Notes: generated by a model not told the origin, from the sequence alone. DNA of 7,068 nucleotides from Chloroflexota bacterium (GCA_008501785.1 QQUD01000007.1:1-7068); one strand, 5' to 3'; counted from the first letter of the stretch, positions 1-6,792 are shown. Made by a program: numbers and translations.

Positions 1-1972
1 GTGGGGCGTTATCGATAATTGGACCAAGTGTATTGAGCATCACCGAAGCATCTGCTAGTGGAGCAATACCGTCTGCATGACCCGGCCCCACGCCACCATG
101 AACCCGTACCTCTTGGATGATTTCCCCCTTCACACCTTTTTCAAGTGCTTGTATGCGCACAATAAGATAGCGAGGGAGTTCTACTGTGTCGGATAAAGGG
201 GTAAAAATTGCTTGCCAGGAGGTTCCATCTTCGTGCATCTCCTCCTGAAACCACTCGGAATGACACCCTGTAGCCACATCCATTGCACAGAGCTGGGCGC
301 TGGGTGGAGAGGTTACATCATCAGTCTTCAGAGTGAAAGTAACTGCTGTAATACGGCCGTCAACTGATCCAAAACGATGGTCTAGCTCGTATTCCCACTC
401 CTGCAAATTGGCCTCAGCCTGAAGGCCAGCAAATATATAGCTATCTTCACCTTCCGATGGCGGATAACTGTACCGTAACCCTGCTCTATCTCCTTCCGCT
501 TCAAAATAATTTTCAACAAATACGCGCGCGCGATCATCTGGCTCAATGCCTTGCAACGTAATAAATCCCAAGCGATTATTGAACATTTCTTGGCGAATCT
601 GACCGTAACGTAGAATTCGCTGAGGTGCTTCAGCACCCCCTTCGAGAATATAGACCGTAGAGGCTTCTATTGGACCAAGCGAAGGCAAATCATTTATTTT
701 TAATTCGATTTCTGGTTCTGTCGTTAAAATAGGGTCACTTCCACCTTCGGCGACAATAACAGGCAGATAGGTTGTATAACCAGGCGTTCTTCCAAAAAGG
801 TGACCTGACAGACCGTCATTTTCCTGCTTTGCCAGCGTCCCAGTGATGATGCTTGGCTGCAGGCCGTGGGGAAGTTTCTGGATTGATGCCCATTTTTCCA
901 GCACTTCCCAATCTGAAATACCATGAAATTTCCAATTCCAGGTGTTTTGGCATGTGGATTCCTTCCTTTCCCCATGTGTTGGGAGGTGCCAAAGCTCATC
1001 TGCATTATATTGATAAGCCATAACCGAAGCTTCTAAATCTTCCATTCCACAACCGTCGGCGGATGGCAGGATGTCACAAATGCAATAAGTCGATTCACCA
1101 GTCGATTGCTGATACTCATCATAAAGAAATAGGGCATAGTGACCCCATTCGTGGGCAATGGTTTGTGTTCCAGTTGGAACAACTGTCCACAATCCGTCAC
1201 CTGGGGCGACAGGTTCTTTGGCTGCGTCCCAACTGCGACCTAGATATATGGCTGCTGGACTGTAGAGTGTTTTGCTGATGCCACTATCATATTCAAGGGA
1301 TTCGTTGACAATACCGCCCACATAAGCAGACGCCCGTTCATCATTGGCAGGCAGGACACGAATATCGGCGTTATCCCATTGCTTTCCGCCCGTGTGAATT
1401 GTAACGGGGCCAAAGGCCATTTGCCCTTCGGTGAGATTGTAGAGAAAAGCGGATGTGTCGCGTAAGCTGTTCCGCATATCGAGTGTCGTCAGAACGGCCG
1501 TTTCCGGTGGTGGCTCCCATCCGATACTAACAACAATGTTAAACAGAGTTAACGGCCATTCCTCATGAATCGTAATATCTCCCGTAGCTGTTATGGGGTT
1601 CATCTCACCTGGCTGCCAACTGGTGGCATATACCCAATAAGCTGGCCAATGTTCAGCTTTACCAGATGGTTGTTCATGCAATTGGTGAAGTGCAGCCAGG
1701 TAATTACACTTAGGAGGCAGTGCCCCCCCTTCGCCATCAGTAACGTTTAATAATATATCTGCGATAGGCAATCCTTCTATTTCAGCATAACACAACACTC
1801 TTATAGTCCCAGTTATTCCGCTTTCGGCTGGAGTAATGAATCTGACTGAAGAATCAGAGCCATGCACTTGGTCAACTAAAGAACGCCCTTTCCACAATGA
1901 AGTCAATAACAAGACAACCATGAATGATGCCAAGATGATTATCCATGAAAGCTGCCACAGTTTTATTCGCAT
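1..1972 (-). CDS. Secreted or membrane-anchored CLCA/M87-like zinc metalloprotease (3' end outside window)
   Basis: Open for 657 codons from ATG at 1972 to the left edge, with no stop in the window, so the C-terminus is missing. Residues about 5-27 form a hydrophobic segment after a basic start (MRIKLWQLSW, then isoleucine/leucine/valine-rich), so it is a signal peptide or N-terminal anchor. The active site is HEWGHYALFLYDEY at residues 274-287: His274, Glu275 and His278, then Asp285-Glu286 six residues on. That HExxH-x6-DE spacing matches the CLCA (calcium-activated chloride channel regulator, M87) peptidases. Further on, SVMAYQYN (316-323) and a later STCQNTW segment recall the SIM and STWE regions of CLCA proteins. 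Cysteines at about 297, 299 and 308 may form disulfides. The remainder looks like beta-sandwich domains. The start is fixed by an AAGGAG ribosome site. It diverges from the TPR-CHAT gene. Metalloprotease call is strong; the CLCA subfamily is moderate; substrate is unknown. Confidence 0.85.
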   Translation of the reverse strand, partial: MRIKLWQLSWIIILASFMVVLLLTSLWKGRSLVDQVHGSDSSVRFITPAESGITGTIRVLCYAEIEGLPIADILLNVTDGEGGALPPKCNYLAALHQLHEQPSGKAEHWPAYWVYATSWQPGEMNPITATGDITIHEEWPLTLFNIVVSIGWEPPPETAVLTTLDMRNSLRDTSAFLYNLTEGQMAFGPVTIHTGGKQWDNADIRVLPANDERASAYVGGIVNESLEYDSGISKTLYSPAAIYLGRSWDAAKEPVAPGDGLWTVVPTGTQTIAHEWGHYALFLYDEYQQSTGESTYCICDILPSADGCGMEDLEASVMAYQYNADELWHLPTHGERKESTCQNTWNWKFHGISDWEVLEKWASIQKLPHGLQPSIITGTLAKQENDGLSGHLFGRTPGYTTYLPVIVAEGGSDPILTTEPEIELKINDLPSLGPIEASTVYILEGGAEAPQRILRYGQIRQEMFNNRLGFITLQGIEPDDRARVFVENYFEAEGDRAGLRYSYPPSEGEDSYIFAGLQAEANLQEWEYELDHRFGSVDGRITAVTFTLKTDDVTSPPSAQLCAMDVATGCHSEWFQEEMHEDGTSWQAIFTPLSDTVELPRYLIVRIQALEKGVKGEIIQEVRVHGGVGPGHADGIAPLADASVMLNTLGPIIDNAP
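352..361. repeat. Iterated palindrome, near copy (TACGGCCGTC)
   Basis: Core ACGGCCGT conserved, flanks changed. It lies in the metalloprotease gene, where it is read as Asp-Gly-Arg. Confidence 0.6.
1493..1502. repeat. Iterated palindrome AACGGCCGTT
   Basis: Perfect copy in the metalloprotease gene, read as Thr-Ala-Val. A one-mismatch copy, AACGGCCATT, lies close by at 1551-1560. Confidence 0.85.
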
Positions 1973-1979
1973 ATCTATT

Positions 1980-1985
1980 CTCCTT
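1980..1985 (-). promoter_or_regulatory. Ribosome binding site AAGGAG of the metalloprotease gene
   Basis: A perfect AAGGAG lies seven bases before the minus-strand ATG at 1972. It fixes the metalloprotease start. It also argues that the plus-strand CHAT frame, open from 1945, is not translated through this stretch. Confidence 0.8.
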
Positions 1986-2091
1986 GGGCTATGCTTATAC
2001 AAGCGCATACATGCCCTCTACAGCACAAGACGAAAAAGCCTGGGTAAACCTTTCCTGCAAGAACAATTTTCTCGGTGAACAACAGCATATC

Positions 2092-4641
2092 ATGGAAAAT
2101 TCTAGATTCATATTTCTCCTGGCTATTTTGGGAGAGGCAGATGCCATTATATTAAATGACCTGGCGGGAATAGCAGGTGCTCAGGAGAGTTTGGCTGCGT
2201 GGGATGTGGGTAACGGCCGTTTCCGATTGCCGCCAATACAACAACAAAAGTATCTGCAAAAATTGGAATCTACCGATTCCCAACAATTTCGTGCCCTGCA
2301 TGAAAAAGCCTTGCGTTATTTGTCAAAGCGATTAAAGGCTGGGGAGCATCGTCTAGAATTTATCTGGGATGGCGTATTTGAGCGGCTGGCTAGCCGTCTT
2401 TATGCCAATGATCGGCCAGCCTTTCAAGCGCTATTGAAAGAAATTAAAGATATCCCATTACAAACTCCTGTAGCCCAACAGCGCCGCCTATTCTATCAAG
2501 GGGGTGTTGGGCTGGTTCAAGATGATTATGGTCGTGCGCTCACTATTTTTGACCAATTGTTAACACAAGAAAAGCTTGTCCCGATTATTCAGGCACGCGC
2601 ACTCAATGCGCGTGCCCTCATTTATCGCCTAACGGGTCAATTAGAAGATGCTAAACAAGGATACCAGCACAGTTTAGCACTTTGGCAACAGCTTGGAAAC
2701 CAATATTATGAAGGAATGGTGTTAATGAATATGGGCATAGTCGCTTATGAGTTGCGCGATTATACGAGTGCAGATGCTAATTTACGTCAGGCAGAATCAA
2801 TTTTTAGTGAAATAAAGTCAGCTCATTGGCTTGCTGCGGTACAGAATGAATTAGGACTCATACAGCGGGATCTTGGACATTGGGATAAGGCATTGAGCTA
2901 TTTCGGTAAATTTATTGAACAAGGACGCCGAGATAAGGCGGATCATCATGTTGGTCTAGGTTTGCTTAACATCGGTGAAGTGCTGTTATTTCAAGGAAGA
3001 ACGAATGAAGCAATTGCCGCCCTCATCGAAGCTGACCAACTGCTACGCACAAAACTGTACGCAGTAGATGTATACCTTTACCTGGCTTTGGCTTATCAAG
3101 CAATTGGAGACCTGGCAGAATCAGAAAAGAAATTGCAGCAGGCATTAAATGTAGCAGAAACAATTGGCCGACAAGAGATTTTACCTCATGTTTATTACCA
3201 TCTAGGAGATGTACGATTTCATCAAGGTGATGTGGAAGCTGCGGAACAGGCGTGGATTCAAGCCGTAGAAATCATTGAGGAAACACGTCGTCCGCTGCGG
3301 AATGAAGAAATTAAAATTAGTTTGCTGGGTCGCTGGCAACAGGTTTATGAGGCGTTGGTGCTGCATTTTCTGTCTCAGGATCAAGTGCAAAAGGCATTTA
3401 ACTGGACAGAGCGCGCCCGCGCCCGCGCTTTTGCTGAAACGGTGTCAGAAGGTGAACGGCCGTTTACCCCCACCCTTGAAAAAGTTCAATCCATTTTACC
3501 AGAAGATGTCATGTTAATTGTCTATTTCACCACAGGCGTCTTGGAACAAGATATTCCCATGCTGAGACAGTTAGCGCAAGACAATCCGCTGCGAAAGCAT
3601 TTACTCGTACCTGCTCAAACAATCTTGTTTTCCATCACGAAATCTGAAATAAATGCGCTAGATTGTAATCTAGACCCCAATTTGCTAACTTCCCTGTCAC
3701 CACGAAGACAGTTTTCTGATCGTATCTTACAGCCATCAGTATGCCGGAAGCTGTACCAGATATTATTGGGCAATATAAGTGCAATCTCAAATCAAGAACA
3801 GCTGATTGTGATCCCTCATGGCCCTTTGCATCAGGTATCGTTTAACGCCTTAATGGATGAAAATGGCAATCCGCTGATACAACCTGGTGGCCCAACGGTT
3901 ACGTTTGCGCCGAGCGTGACAATGTATTTACAGTCACGACCACGGCTTTTAAATGCTGAAGGCAACCACACCTGCCTGGCTGTAGGATATGGAGGAAGAG
4001 GAAACGGCCGTTACCTACACTACACTAAAATAGAAGTGAATACAGTGGCAAAACTAATGAGAGGTAATGCTTGGCATGAGGGATTATATATTGAAAAGTT
4101 GAGGGAAAAAGCAGCAACATGCCAATGGCTTCATATTGCTTGTCATGGATGGTTTAATCAGGAAGATCCACTAAGCTCCTATTTGGAAATCGGCTCCGAT
4201 AGCAGACTCACTGCTCGCGACGTGTTGCAGAACTGGCAGCTACAAGCCAGATTGGTAACGTTATCTGCTTGCCAAACAGGCGTTAGCCATATTTTAAGAG
4301 GGGACGAACCCATGGGACTCATCCGTGCATTCTTGGGAGCAGGTGCTCAGGCTGTGTTGGTGACTCAATGGCCTGTGGCTGATTTTGCTACTTTTTTGCT
4401 TATGACCCACTTTTATCAAACCATGCAAGAAGCCAAACAAAAACCGGCTGCTGCATTGCATGCTGCACAATGTTGGCTAAAGGAAGTGACAGTCAATCAA
4501 ATTTTTGAATTTTTATCAACCCTGCCAGAGAAACCACTCGTTGGTAAAGGTGATCTGCCACCGGAGCATGATGCACGCCCCTTTGAGCATCCCCGCTTTT
4601 GGGCAGCCTTCACCTTGGTAAGCAAGCTGGATTTAGAATAA
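2092..4641 (+). CDS. TPR-repeat CHAT-domain (caspase-like) protease
   Basis: An 849-residue cytoplasmic protein with three parts. Residues 1-165 are alpha-helical (MENSRFIFLLAILGEAD, later an LPP motif and LHEKALRYL), resembling the helical or winged-helix segment before repeats in STAND-type proteins. Residues about 168-440 hold roughly six TPR units (for example LNARALIYRLTGQLEDA, LLNIGEVLLFQGRTNEA), ending in the ERARARAF motif that often leads into CHAT. Residues about 450-849 are the CHAT domain, with PHGPLHQVSFNAL, then catalytic His685 in ACHGWF and Cys727 in TLSACQTG. Both catalytic residues are present, so it is probably an active cysteine protease whose TPRs sense or hold a partner. 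The frame is open from an ATG at 1945, but that start overlaps the divergent metalloprotease gene, lacks a ribosome site and adds a doubtful hydrophobic leader. I therefore prefer ATG 2092, although its GGTGA (13 bases upstream) is weak. It meets the anti-sigma gene tail to tail with no gap. Confidence 0.88.
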   Translation: MENSRFIFLLAILGEADAIILNDLAGIAGAQESLAAWDVGNGRFRLPPIQQQKYLQKLESTDSQQFRALHEKALRYLSKRLKAGEHRLEFIWDGVFERLASRLYANDRPAFQALLKEIKDIPLQTPVAQQRRLFYQGGVGLVQDDYGRALTIFDQLLTQEKLVPIIQARALNARALIYRLTGQLEDAKQGYQHSLALWQQLGNQYYEGMVLMNMGIVAYELRDYTSADANLRQAESIFSEIKSAHWLAAVQNELGLIQRDLGHWDKALSYFGKFIEQGRRDKADHHVGLGLLNIGEVLLFQGRTNEAIAALIEADQLLRTKLYAVDVYLYLALAYQAIGDLAESEKKLQQALNVAETIGRQEILPHVYYHLGDVRFHQGDVEAAEQAWIQAVEIIEETRRPLRNEEIKISLLGRWQQVYEALVLHFLSQDQVQKAFNWTERARARAFAETVSEGERPFTPTLEKVQSILPEDVMLIVYFTTGVLEQDIPMLRQLAQDNPLRKHLLVPAQTILFSITKSEINALDCNLDPNLLTSLSPRRQFSDRILQPSVCRKLYQILLGNISAISNQEQLIVIPHGPLHQVSFNALMDENGNPLIQPGGPTVTFAPSVTMYLQSRPRLLNAEGNHTCLAVGYGGRGNGRYLHYTKIEVNTVAKLMRGNAWHEGLYIEKLREKAATCQWLHIACHGWFNQEDPLSSYLEIGSDSRLTARDVLQNWQLQARLVTLSACQTGVSHILRGDEPMGLIRAFLGAGAQAVLVTQWPVADFATFLLMTHFYQTMQEAKQKPAAALHAAQCWLKEVTVNQIFEFLSTLPEKPLVGKGDLPPEHDARPFEHPRFWAAFTLVSKLDLE
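2212..2221. repeat. Iterated palindrome AACGGCCGTT
   Basis: Perfect copy in the CHAT gene, read as Asn-Gly-Arg. It shares the longer stretch AACGGCCGTTTCCG with the copy at 1493. Confidence 0.85.
3455..3464. repeat. Iterated palindrome AACGGCCGTT
   Basis: Perfect copy in the CHAT gene, read as Glu-Arg-Pro-Phe. It shares GGTGAACGGCCGTTT with the copy at 5209. Confidence 0.85.
4003..4012. repeat. Iterated palindrome AACGGCCGTT
   Basis: Perfect copy in the CHAT gene, read as Asn-Gly-Arg, just before the catalytic half of the protease. Confidence 0.85.
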
Positions 4642-4646
4642 TTATT
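4637..4646. other. Zero-gap convergent stop junction (palindrome)
   Basis: The TAA of the CHAT gene (4639-4641) touches the reverse-strand TAA of the zinc-finger gene (4642-4644). Together they form the perfect palindrome AATAATTATT. No stem with a T-run is visible around it, so each transcript probably reads into the opposite gene and makes antisense RNA. Confidence 0.85.
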
Positions 4647-5358
4647 TGGTTAAAGTCGCTTCAATTTTCAGGTTTTGTAATTGTTCAATGGGCATGTCTT
4701 GAAATATCGCTGAACCCCAAGCATCTGTCATTTGAGTTTGTGTTTCCCCAACTCCGTGAATGATTACTTGATAGCCAGCAATATCTGGCCAGCTTTTGCC
4801 GGAAGGCTGTACAAATACCTCTATTAAACAATAACCGTCTCGTTGTCGATCTTGATAGACTCTAAGGGTTAAAGGGAAGTCTATGCTGCCCGTTTGCTTT
4901 GGTGTTAGTTCAAGCGTGATTTCACCAAAGCGGTCACTTTCGTTTGCGCGGGTAACCAAAGATGTGTTTGGTAACGGCCGTAACAACTCAACCAAATCTG
5001 CTGATAATGCCAAAACTAATTTTTCTCCCACTCGCTTCACCGATGCAGCAATCTGACGAGATAGAAGGGTGGTTTCATTGTGACGTAAGAAACTTAAATC
5101 CGGCTCTGGAATAGAATCAGGTTGGGGTAACGTGTTGGCGGCCTCTGCAATCGCTAACTCATATAGACGTGCATACGCTTCCGCACACGAAATACAGGCA
5201 TCTAGGTGAACGGCCGTTTGCCTGAATTGAACCCAATATTGTTTACCAGCTAATTGCATAGCAATATAGTCATCTAATTGATTTAGACATTGCTGGCAAT
5301 CTGATTCATCAGGCTCTGCTTTTAGAAGTTGTTGTAGCTCTTCTATTCGTTTTTTCAC
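4642..5358 (-). CDS. Putative cytoplasmic zinc-binding anti-sigma factor with C-terminal beta-rich domain
   Basis: 238 residues from GTG at 5358. After a short helix there is Cys21-x2-Cys24, a helix (LDDYIAMQLAG), then HLDACISC with His51, Cys55 and Cys58. HxxxCxxC is the signature of zinc anti-sigma (ZAS, zf-HC2) domains that clamp ECF sigma factors. The frame follows the ECF sigma gene after about 55 bases, as anti-sigma genes usually do. Residues 75-90 are a proline-rich linker. Residues about 95-238 form a beta-rich domain ending in GVGETQTQMTDAWGSAIFQD, like the small immunoglobulin or carboxypeptidase-regulatory folds. There is no membrane segment, unlike many anti-sigmas. The frame also opens at TTG 5367, but GAGG directly abuts that codon and sits nine bases before the GTG, so GTG is the better start. 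The anti-sigma role is inference from motif and position. Confidence 0.75.
   Translation of the reverse strand: MKKRIEELQQLLKAEPDESDCQQCLNQLDDYIAMQLAGKQYWVQFRQTAVHLDACISCAEAYARLYELAIAEAANTLPQPDSIPEPDLSFLRHNETTLLSRQIAASVKRVGEKLVLALSADLVELLRPLPNTSLVTRANESDRFGEITLELTPKQTGSIDFPLTLRVYQDRQRDGYCLIEVFVQPSGKSWPDIAGYQVIIHGVGETQTQMTDAWGSAIFQDMPIEQLQNLKIEATLTK
4973..4982. repeat. Iterated palindrome, near copy (AACGGCCGTA)
   Basis: One base off the perfect form, in the anti-sigma gene, read as Leu-Arg-Pro-Leu. Flanks give the larger pattern GTAACGGCCGTAAC. Confidence 0.75.
5209..5218. repeat. Iterated palindrome AACGGCCGTT
   Basis: Perfect copy in the anti-sigma gene, read as Thr-Ala-Val, three codons from the HxxxCxxC zinc motif. 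Confidence 0.85.
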
Positions 5359-5367
5359 TTTTATCAA

Positions 5368-5372
5368 CCTCT
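5368..5372 (-). promoter_or_regulatory. Ribosome binding site AGAGG deciding the GTG start of the anti-sigma gene
   Basis: AGAGG lies nine bases before GTG 5358 and directly against TTG 5367. Normal spacing therefore selects the GTG and shortens the protein by three residues compared with the longest frame. Confidence 0.55.
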
Positions 5373-5413
5373 AGATCACTTTCCCCTCTAACCGTTAGAC
5401 GATTAAGTAGTTC

Positions 5414-6031
5414 TTAACCTTTCCCAAAGAAAGTATGAATCGGCATCCATTTGCGCAATTTTTTTATATTTTTCGCACGCGTAACCTGGAGATGGCTGGG
5501 GCGAACATTGCTCTGGGTGATTTCGCTTTCTTTTTGGGCAAGCAATTCGTCTGGAAGAGCATCTAAGTAACGACCAATTACCACGCGCCGAGAACGGTCG
5601 CTCATTGGAGATTGTTCCAGCATTTTCCGCAACGCCTCCAACTCGATTATTGCCCCAATGTTTTGGCTGCGTATTGGTTGTGAATTTAATTTATCAAAGG
5701 ATTCATGGTTTTCTGGTCGTATCAACCGTTTGCGTCGCCTTAATTCATCAATTGCCAAATTACTGACGATACGCCTTGCCCAGGATTTAAATGCACCTGG
5801 TTCTCGACATTCATCAATACGTTTATGAACACGAATCAAGCCCTCTTGGGCACAATCCTGAGCAAGGGCTTCACTATCTGGTTGGTCATAGACAACATTA
5901 AGTGCCACACGATACAAATAATGCCAAAGTGTTTGGTATGCTGCGTGTTGTCTTTCTTTATTGTTGGAGCGACAGTCGGTGTATAGGTTTGCGCTATTAA
6001 GATTTTGGGTTGAAGCGGGTAGATTTTTCAT
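5414..6031 (-). CDS. ECF-type RNA polymerase sigma factor (sigma-70 family)
   Basis: 205 residues. Region 2 spans about residues 28-102 and carries the usual ECF pattern: AQDCAQEGLIRVHKRID (core polymerase contact), GAFKSWARRIVSNLAID and ELRRRKR (-10 recognition). Region 4 spans about 140-196. It has a helix-turn-helix with SDRSRRVVIGRYLDALPDE and a basic recognition helix, SHLQVTRAKNIKKLRK. A variable linker with no extra domain joins the two. The protein directs RNA polymerase to a small set of promoters and is normally silenced by a partner, most likely the zinc-finger protein encoded 55 bases downstream in the same operon. ATG 6031 is the only sensible start. Its nearest ribosome site, AAGG, is 14 bases away, so initiation may be weak or leaderless. 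Confidence 0.92.
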   Translation of the reverse strand: MKNLPASTQNLNSANLYTDCRSNNKERQHAAYQTLWHYLYRVALNVVYDQPDSEALAQDCAQEGLIRVHKRIDECREPGAFKSWARRIVSNLAIDELRRRKRLIRPENHESFDKLNSQPIRSQNIGAIIELEALRKMLEQSPMSDRSRRVVIGRYLDALPDELLAQKESEITQSNVRPSHLQVTRAKNIKKLRKWMPIHTFFGKG

Positions 6032-6047
6032 TACACGTTATACAACC

Positions 6048-6076
6048 TTAATATCCATGAAACTGGAATATGCAAA
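6048..6076 (-). promoter_or_regulatory. Possible promoter of the sigma/anti-sigma operon
   Basis: TTTGCA (6071-6076), a 17-base spacer and TATTAA (6048-6053) read toward the sigma gene and would start RNA close to its ATG. Each box matches the sigma-70 consensus at four of six bases, which can happen by chance. The rest of 6077-6210 holds nothing I recognise. Confidence 0.3.
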
Positions 6077-6210
6077 AGAGTGAGATTTGCTGGTCATGAA
6101 CAATATCCAAAGTATACCTGCACATTCAAAAAATGGAAGTGTGTGTAACAGATAGAAAATGTGGGCACAGAAATTCTTCTGGCTCTTTGGGAATTCATAG
6201 GAAGCGCCAA

Positions 6211-6264
6211 TTGTAGGGGTGTACCCTTGTGGTCGCCATAGGAGCAGAAGACGCAGCGAAGGTC
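6211..6264 (-). pseudogene. Remnant of a GDCCVxC-family gene
   Basis: The minus strand encodes DLRCVFCSYGDHKGTPLQ, which matches the C-terminal signature of the intact copy at 6793-7005 (GDCCVFCSFGDHHC). The upstream two thirds of the gene, including the CxxC pair, are absent. The first signature cysteine is replaced by Leu-Arg and the last by Gly. The stretch begins directly after the T-run of a terminator, so nothing should transcribe it as a gene. It is a degenerate duplicate, not a working gene. Confidence 0.55.
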
Positions 6265-6271
6265 ACTTTGC

Positions 6272-6312
6272 AAAAAACAAGTGGACAGATAGCTTTTACC
6301 TGTCCACTTGTT
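6272..6312 (-). terminator. Intrinsic terminator, minus strand
   Basis: A perfect 13-base inverted repeat (AACAAGTGGACAG at 6276-6288 and its complement at 6300-6312) encloses an 11-base loop. On the minus strand it is followed by six T residues. It lies 34 bases past the stop of the beta-propeller remnant, the place expected for that gene's terminator. Confidence 0.7.
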
Positions 6313-6346
6313 CTCAATCAAAAGATATTATTGTCCTTTTGAAAGG

Positions 6347-6496
6347 TTATTTGCCAGAGCCAGAACCTTGCTCTTTAAGTATATACAAGCCACCGTTGCG
6401 GTCAGAGGCATAAATCCAGGGAAAATTGGTTTCCTTGTGGTCGCCCAAAATGTGTAAAGATGATCCATTTATTTTTGAACCATGCCAGTTTTTCTG
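6347..6496 (-). pseudogene. C-terminal remnant of a beta-propeller (LVIVD-like) protein
   Basis: 49 codons are open between an in-frame TAA at 6497-6499 and the stop at 6347-6349, without an ATG. The tail reads NFPWIYASDRNGGLYILK, then a Gly/Ser-rich end. SDRNGGLY(I/V)L is the typical last blade of bacterial LVIVD-repeat and related propeller proteins that end this way. The proper stop followed by a strong terminator suggests the real 3' end of a once complete gene, whose upstream part has been lost or scrambled. Family assignment is from memory of the motif. Confidence 0.5.
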
Positions 6497-6586
6497 TTAA
6501 GCGAAAGCATCTCCACTGCTTTGAATGGAAGCACGTAGGGGTTCTATGTCTATTCGATTTTGTTTGCGAAGTCATACGGGATCAAT

Positions 6587-6738
6587 CAGCGCTGTTAAGG
6601 GTTTGAATAAGTTTCAACAGGACACTTGCATATGCAATACAGCGCTGCTTTCTTGCATTTGTTCTTTTATGATTATAAGGGGTAAATTTGGAAGATACGA
6701 CCGCTATATAGCTTGGTATCAGACAGGCCATATGGCCT
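6587..6738. repeat. Cluster of five perfect palindromes
   Basis: Within 152 bases lie CAGCGCTG (6587-6594 and again 6640-6647), TTGCATATGCAA (6626-6637), GCTATATAGC (6703-6712) and AGGCCATATGGCCT (6725-6738). The 12- and 14-base ones are longer than chance would usually give in such a short stretch. They may be binding sites of dimeric regulators or recombination remnants. Confidence 0.6.
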
Positions 6739-6759
6739 ATATTCCTGACGACAAGTAGA

Positions 6760-6787
6760 TGTAAACATATTCTTGTAAATACATTCT
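6760..6787 (+). repeat. Imperfect 14-base tandem repeat
   Basis: TGTAAACATATTCT is followed directly by TGTAAATACATTCT (12 of 14 identical). It sits just past the stop of the selenoprotein gene. Function is unknown; it could be an operator or chance in AT-rich DNA. Confidence 0.45.
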
Positions 6788-6792
6788 TTAGA

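Larger units (their letters stand above)
6500..6792. other. Non-coding interval with no credible gene
   Basis: Both strands carry only short frames without family resemblance. The stretch is AT-rich, contains several perfect palindromes and one imperfect tandem repeat (listed separately), and shows no tRNA, CRISPR array or insertion-sequence ends. It is probably the scar of the deletion that left the two remnants to its left. Confidence 0.5.

Noticed and set aside
1063..1750. Plus-strand frames of 61-71 codons opposite the metalloprotease gene
   Set aside because: They lie antisense to a clearly coding frame with a catalytic motif and have no recognisable protein features.
2172..4351. AGCAGGTGCTCAGG occurring twice (2172-2185 and 4338-4351) in the CHAT gene
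   Set aside because: Both copies are in the same frame and encode the same residues (Ala-Gly-Ala-Gln). Shared codon choice explains it.
5387..5399. TCTAAC-C-GTTAGA dyad between sigma and anti-sigma genes
   Set aside because: The one-base centre cannot form a hairpin and six-base arms are common by chance. It could be an operator, but nothing supports that.
6402..6575. 58-codon minus-strand frame over the propeller remnant
   Set aside because: It is out of frame with the recognisable SDRNGGLY motif and shows no family features of its own.
6611..6619. GTTTCAAC, like the start of some CRISPR repeats
   Set aside because: Only one copy, with no regular spacing or spacers.
6546..6758. 70-codon plus-strand frame with AGGGG five bases before ATG
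   Set aside because: No family resemblance and unusual composition. It overlaps the palindrome cluster, so I take it as chance.
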